Source: Lineus longissimus (lineage: Eukaryota > Nemertea > Pilidiophora > Heteronemertea > Lineidae). Taken from it: a stretch of DNA of 64,000 nt. The stretch lies in assembly GCF_910592395.1 (NCBI RefSeq), contig NC_088316.1, forward strand, positions 13,392,001 through 13,456,000, given 5' to 3'. A model generated the notes under the pieces. It was not told the origin of the DNA, ran no database searches, and saw only the letters and a program-made list of their open reading frames with translations. A program made the position numbers and the translations under genes. Positions 58,745 through 64,000 of the stretch are shown here, in pieces (within the stretch, counting starts at the first letter, position 1; each line of letters begins with the position of its first letter).

Positions 58745-61700
58745 AATGGCCTCTGAACAGCATCAACTCATTGAACGTCCTTGCTCCAGTGCTGTCCTTG
58801 TCTCTGTTTCAAAACTGTCCTCCGCCAGACTATCATTTGTCTGAATGTGACCAACTCCTTGAATGTCCATGCTCCAGGGCTGTCCTTGTCTCTGCTTCAA
58901 AACTGTCCTCAGTCAGACTATCATTGGTCTGATTGTGACCAACTCATTGAACGTCCATGCTCCAGTACTGTCCTTTTCTCTGCTTCAAAACTGTCCTCAG
59001 TCAGACTATCATTGGTCTGATTGTGACCAACTCATTGAACATCCATGCTCCAGTACTGTCCTTATCTCTGCTCAAAACTGTCCTCGGCCAGGCTATCATT
59101 GGTCTGATTGTGACCAACTCATTGAACGTCCATGCTCCAGTACTGTCCTTGTCTCTGCTTCAAAAATGTCCTCAGCAAGACTATCATTGGTCTGAATGTG
59201 ACCAACTCATTGAATGTCCATGCTCCAGTACTGTCCTTGTCTCTTCTTCAAAAATGTCCTCAGCAAGACTATCATTGGTCTGAATGTGACCAACTCATTG
59301 AACATCCATGCTCCAGTACTGTCCTTATCTCTGCTTCAAAACTGTCCTCGGCCAGACTATCATTGGTCTGAATGTGACCAACTCATTGAATGTCCATGCT
59401 CCAGTACTGTCCTTTTCTCTGCTCAAAACTGTCCTCGGCCAGACTATCATTGGTCTGAATGTGACCAACATGTTTGATGTCCATGCTCCAGTCATGTCCT
59501 TGTCTCTGCTCAAAACGGTCCTCGGCCAGACTATCATTGGTCTGAATGTGACCAACATGTTTGATGTCCATGCTCCAGTCATGTCCTTGTCTCTGCTCAA
59601 AACGGTCCTCAGCCAGACTGTCATTGGTCTGAATGTGACCAACATGTTTAATGCCCAAGCTCCAGGACTGTCCGTGGCCATGAGTGTGACCAACTCAATG
59701 AATGAAACTGTCCTCAGTCACACTCTGTCATCGGTTTGAATGTGGCATACTCCATTGAACGTGGTGGTCCTCGTCTCTGTCACGAAGCTGTCCACATTCA
59801 GACTTTCTCTCTCTTTCATTGTTCTGAATGATGTGATGAACTTCCATGCTCTGAGAAGTCCTTCTCCCTGCTCCAAAACTTACCTTGGCCGTGGATGTGA
59901 CCATGTGGTCGAGGACTGTCCTTGTCTCTGCCACAAAGACTCTCTGTCATTGGTTTGAATGTGGCATACTCCATTGAACGTCCATGCACCAGGACTGCCC
60001 ATGTCTCTGCTATGAAACTGTCCCCAGGAAGACTCGCCGTCACTGGTTTGAATGTGACACACTCCATCGAACATCCATGCTCCAGGACAGTCCTTGTCTC
60101 TGCTCCAAAACTGTGCCCAGCCAGACTTCGTCACTGGTTTGGATGTGGCATACTCTATTGAACGTCCATACTCCGAGACTGTCCTTCTCTCTGCTCAAAA
60201 CTGTCCTCAGCCAGGTCCCTTGGCATCGGTTTGAATGTGGCATACTCCATCGAATGCCCATGCTGCGGGACAGTCCTTGCCTTCTGCCACGAAGCTATCC
60301 TCAGCCAGACTCTCTGTCATCGGTTTGATTGTGGCATACTCCATTGAACGTCCATGCTCTGGGACTACCCTTGTCTGTCTCTGTCACGAAACTGTCCTCA
60401 GCCAGACTCTCTGTCATCGGTTTGAATGTGGCATACTCCATTGAACGTCCATGCTGCAGGACTCTCCCTGCTTCAAAACTGTCCGTGGCCATGAGTGTGA
60501 CCACCTCAATGAACGAAACTGTCGTCAACCAGGCTCTCTGTCATCGGTCGAATGTGGGATTGAACGTCCATGCTCCGGGACTGTCCTTCTCCTAGCTGTT
60601 CAAAAACTTTCCTTGGCCGTGAATGTGACCATGTGGTCGAGGACTGTCCTTGTCTCTGCCACGAAGACTCTGTCATTGGTTTGAATGTGACATACTCCAT
60701 TGAACGTCCATGCTCCGGGACCGCCCTTGTCTCTGCCACGGAACTGTTCTCAGGAAGACTCTCCGTCACTGGCTTGAATGTGGCATACTCCATTGAACAT
60801 CCCTGCTCCAGAGCTGTCCTTGTCTCTGCCAGGAAATTGTCCTCAACTAGACTCTCTTTCATTGGTTTGAATGTGGCACACTCCATCGAATGTCCATGCT
60901 CCGGGACTGTCCTCCTCTCTTCTCTAAAACTGTCCTTGGCCATGAATGTGACCACCTCAATGAACGACACAAAACTGTCCTCAGCCAGAAGTTCATTGGT
61001 CTGTATGTGACCAATACGTGGAATGTCCATACTCTGGGACAGACGTCATCTCTACTCTAAAACTGTCTTTAGCCTCAGACTTCTCACATGATTTTGATTG
61101 TTGTATACGCTATATTGAACGCCGATGGATGAGACTCTTTTCGTCCCTGCCACGAAATCGTTTTCGCCCAGACTTTTTCTCACTGAATGCGTCATATTCC
61201 GCCAAGATACCCTCATCGCCAAGACTTTCCCTCGCTGGTTGGAACGTCCATGTCCTTGCCTCGGGTCCAAAACTCTGAAAAGAGACCGCCCTGGGTTAAT
61301 TAGATATGACGTTTATGCTACAAATTTGTCCTAACCCACTTTCGTTCGTAACGAATTTGTCCTCAACCAGACCTTTCCGTACTCGTTTTAATGTGACACA
61401 CTATATTGAACGTGGTGGTCCTCGTCTCTGTCACGAAGCTGTCCACTCTCTCTCCCATTGGTCTAAATGATGTGATGTAGTAAATGCTCTGATATCGTCC
61501 TACAGATGCTCTGAAAGTTTTAAAATTACCCATCCAAGACCTGGGCACCGATACATTCTGGTTGGTTTGATTGTTCTATTGTCCATGGAACGTTCATGTG
61601 CCAAATAATGTCCCCACAAAACGTCCATATGGTCCTCATCGACACATTCTGAATGGTTTGGGTGTGACATTGGCCCTCAAAATGTGTCCTCACAAAGACG

Positions 61701-61910
61701 TATATATGGTCCTCAACGATTCATTTTGAATAGCTTGGATGTGACATTGCTCTTTGGACGTCTCTGCTCAAAATAGGTCCTTACAAAAACGTATATGGTC
61801 CTCAACAATTGAATGCTTTGGGTGCGACATTGCTCTTTGAACGTATGTGCTCAAAATATGTCCTCACAAAAACACCCATATGGTCCTCTATGAGGCCCAT
61901 TGAGGAATTT
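58745..61910. repeat. Satellite-like array, about 88-bp unit, with higher-order structure
   Basis: About 35 copies of a unit with the order TTGAACGTCCATGCTCCAG, CTGTCCTTGTCTCTGCT, CAAAACTGTCCTC, CAGACT(A/C)TC, ATTGGTCTGAATGTGACC. Three zones: 58745-59720 nearly uniform (87-88 bp units); 59720-61500 more diverged, with GGTTTGAATGTGGCATACTC variants and longer blocks, one of which (TGGTGGTCCTCGTCTCTGTC) recurs at about 59761 and 61411; and 61560-61910 strongly decayed. Long open frames occur on both strands (for example 59308-59739 plus, 60506-61030 minus) because the unit lacks stops in some frames. I do not regard them as genes. Confidence 0.9.
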
Positions 61911-64000
61911 TGATTATAACGGTTTGAAGTGGTTTTTGACATGCAATAAGTCTGTCCAGAAGACACCTGTGGTGCTATTAATCCACATGGAACAGAACAA
62001 GGACACTGTCGATTCATCCTGAGATTTTCATGGAATTTTGATATTTCGTTTGCATCCCAAAAATGGCTCAAAATGAGATTTTGGACAAAGGGGAAAATTT
62101 CAAAGTCCAGTGTCACAACCCAAATTGTAAACAAAATTTTCAACGTAAATTTTTTTGTTTAAAATTACACCTTTTATGTTGAAAGCAACAGTGACATATT
62201 TATAGCCCGGGTTCATGAAGAAAGTGCCACGCCCACTTTGTGAAAACGTCCTGCATAGAGCCACTTTGGATGTGATGTTGGTCGTCAAAATCGTCCACAC
62301 AATCGCAATGTCATCGGGACCCCATACTGTCTGTCTTCTCTCCACTCGAGATATGATTTTGTCGCCTGGACCCCGCCTCATCAGATTTGAATGTAATTCA
62401 TTGATTATTTACCGCATACTACGTGTTTTTAATCACGATTTCAACGGCGACTATTCAATCTCTGGGTAAGTGAGGTTGGAATCACCCGCAAAACAATAAA
62501 TTCAAAGAAAATGAGAAGAAAGAGACAGTGAGAAAAGTTCATTCTTAAAAATCCGCGGAGAAAAACTTGAATGCCAAAGAAAAATCAGCCTAGGTTTGCT
62601 TTGGAATCAGAAATCGTTGACAAAGGGACACTGACAAGAGAATTACCCTTCTTTTACGTAATGGCAACTTTCCATGTTGGGAGAAAAAAGGGATTATTAC
62701 CAGGCGAAGAATTGACGATATCCCCTCAGGCCTCTGGATGCCCATATACATAACATGATGATATCGCACCTCCTGTCCCGTAATCTTCTTCGCGCGTTTT
62801 TTAAAAGACAAAAAAATCATCTATACATGTATGTGTGTCATTGTCTGTGCATATGAAGTACATAAAATCTAAACTTTCCATTCTCTAACTCGATAAAAAG
62901 TTGCGTAATATTGTCGTTGTAATGTAAAAGGAATTAACTGAGAGAAAAAGTGGGAAAAGGGCATCGGGTTTATAGCGACAGGCCAATGGTACAGGCATAT
63001 CTCCTTGATAAAAACGGGATAGGCGGGGTTTTTTCGCAGTTACCTAACCAACATCGTCAAAGCTGACGATGTCTCGAGCCGGTTCGACATTTTCATCCTT
63101 ACCTTACATTCCAAATCCGCAGTAACGCGATTTTGATATTGCATATTTTTAACATACACATATATACTTAGAGAAACAACACGTCCTAACTGTGTTCGAA
63201 CTCGCAGATGTTCGAAGGTTGTGTGTCATTTCTCTCTCAATATGATATAACTAGCTGGCTTCGTACTTAACTATTTTTATTCAGTTGTTCACAAACGTAA
63301 ATCATGTTCTGTACGGTTGCGTTGTGGTGCCTCTTATATCAGGACTACCTGGGGTATACTGCGTCTTTCATCTTTCTCCAGACTTTTGGAGACGCAAATT
63401 AGAAAGAGAGCCAGAATGCATTCTGAATATTCATGTGTATATATTATCACATTTGCCGCATATTGATTTTGATTGAAACGATGTAAAAGTGAAATTGTGT
63501 GTAAAGACAATAGCACAACCTACAGGACAGACTTCGAGACAGATATAGCCTTCATGCATAAGTTTATGAAAACAAGACCTTTGCCGACAGTTCGTGCATA
63601 CTTGATTGCAGCATCATCGGACATAATAAACAACAGGTCTTAGCAATCGTTTAGTTTTTGCAGAAATGTACGCTGAGCCCCACGGCTTGGCGCAGGTGGC
63701 GTCTCGTACTGATAATTTGAGCTCCCCAACAACTGAGCCAGTGTCCCCGTAGTTTTCCCGCGAAGGCAACTGCAAGGGGAAACAAAGTACATTCAGGTTT
63801 ATATAAATGTCCGGGTAACCAAAGGCGGGGACACCCAACCTCGTCCATACGAGCACATCCGTCTCAACATAATGCGTATAGTTCCATGTGTTTTTGCCGA
63901 TGAATATGATATAGATACGAGGTTTTGATAATGGGGTGACGCGTCCGTGTGTCCTTGAGCAGGATGTGGTTTTGGATCAAAGAACCGGCGGAGGTTGTTC
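61911..64000. other. No supported gene
   Basis: AT-rich with scattered short frames. The only stretch that looks slightly exon-like is on the minus strand, about 63651-63769: an acceptor TTGCAG precedes a frame reading LPSRENYGDTGSVVGELKLS and on to CAKPWGSAYISAKTKR. It has no good donor and no family I recognise. The 94-residue-scale frames at 62100-62381 and 62215-62469 overlap on opposite strands and are not convincing. Confidence 0.4.

Noticed and set aside
58781-59739. Overlapping plus-strand open frames of 79-143 residues with repeated VLSLSLL/VTNSLNVHAP motifs
   Set aside because: They are readings of the 88-bp satellite in several frames; the minus strand is equally open, and there is no splice or start context.
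60506-61030. 174-residue minus-strand frame
   Set aside because: Same satellite array; repeated blocks, no signal peptide or domain.
63651-63769. Minus-strand exon reading LPSRENYGDTGSVV and on
   Set aside because: It has an acceptor but no convincing donor, start or known family; kept only as a note in the flank entry.

Overview
This is nuclear DNA of a marine-type invertebrate animal. The genes are split by many GT-AG introns, the introns hold minisatellites, tRNA-derived SINEs and foldback elements, and the proteins are clearly bilaterian orthologues. The coding sequence cannot fix the phylum. A lophotrochozoan is my guess, based only on the overall look of gene structure and repeats.

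Layout: (1) 1-35995, minus strand, holds most of DYNC2H1, the heavy chain of cytoplasmic dynein 2 (the retrograde intraflagellar-transport motor). I reconstruct 56 exons and 3,798 codons in one unbroken frame. The last roughly 500 residues lie beyond the left edge. (2) 37122-41425, plus strand, is a DCUN1D4/5-type cullin-neddylation co-factor, placed head to head with DYNC2H1. (3) 41426-46629 is the long presumed 3' UTR and intergenic DNA with foldback elements. (4) 46640-52014, minus strand, is a tandem cluster of seven small, secreted, basic, cysteine-rich proteins with a PAN/apple-like cysteine pattern. I do not recognise them as a named family. (5) 52907-57100, plus strand, is a UCHL3-type ubiquitin C-terminal hydrolase in eight coding exons, one of 12 nt. 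(6) 58745-about 61910 is a 3-kb satellite-like array of about 88-bp units. The rest, to 64000, has no gene I can support.

The most interesting items are the PAN-like cluster, whose seven members all carry a splice-donor consensus at the stop codon; the head-to-head DYNC2H1/DCUN1D pair, which matches my memory of human 11q22; a two-promoter layout of the DCUN1D gene; and several tandem duplications that copy splice sites inside DYNC2H1 (decoy acceptors at exon 2, an in-frame partial copy of exon 28, and a minisatellite against the donor of exon 56).

The housekeeping genes act in separate pathways: cilia, cullin neddylation, and ubiquitin/NEDD8 C-terminal hydrolysis. Nothing in the sequence shows that they work together. 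All exon borders were read by eye from frame continuity, GT-AG sites and remembered protein families, with no alignment program.
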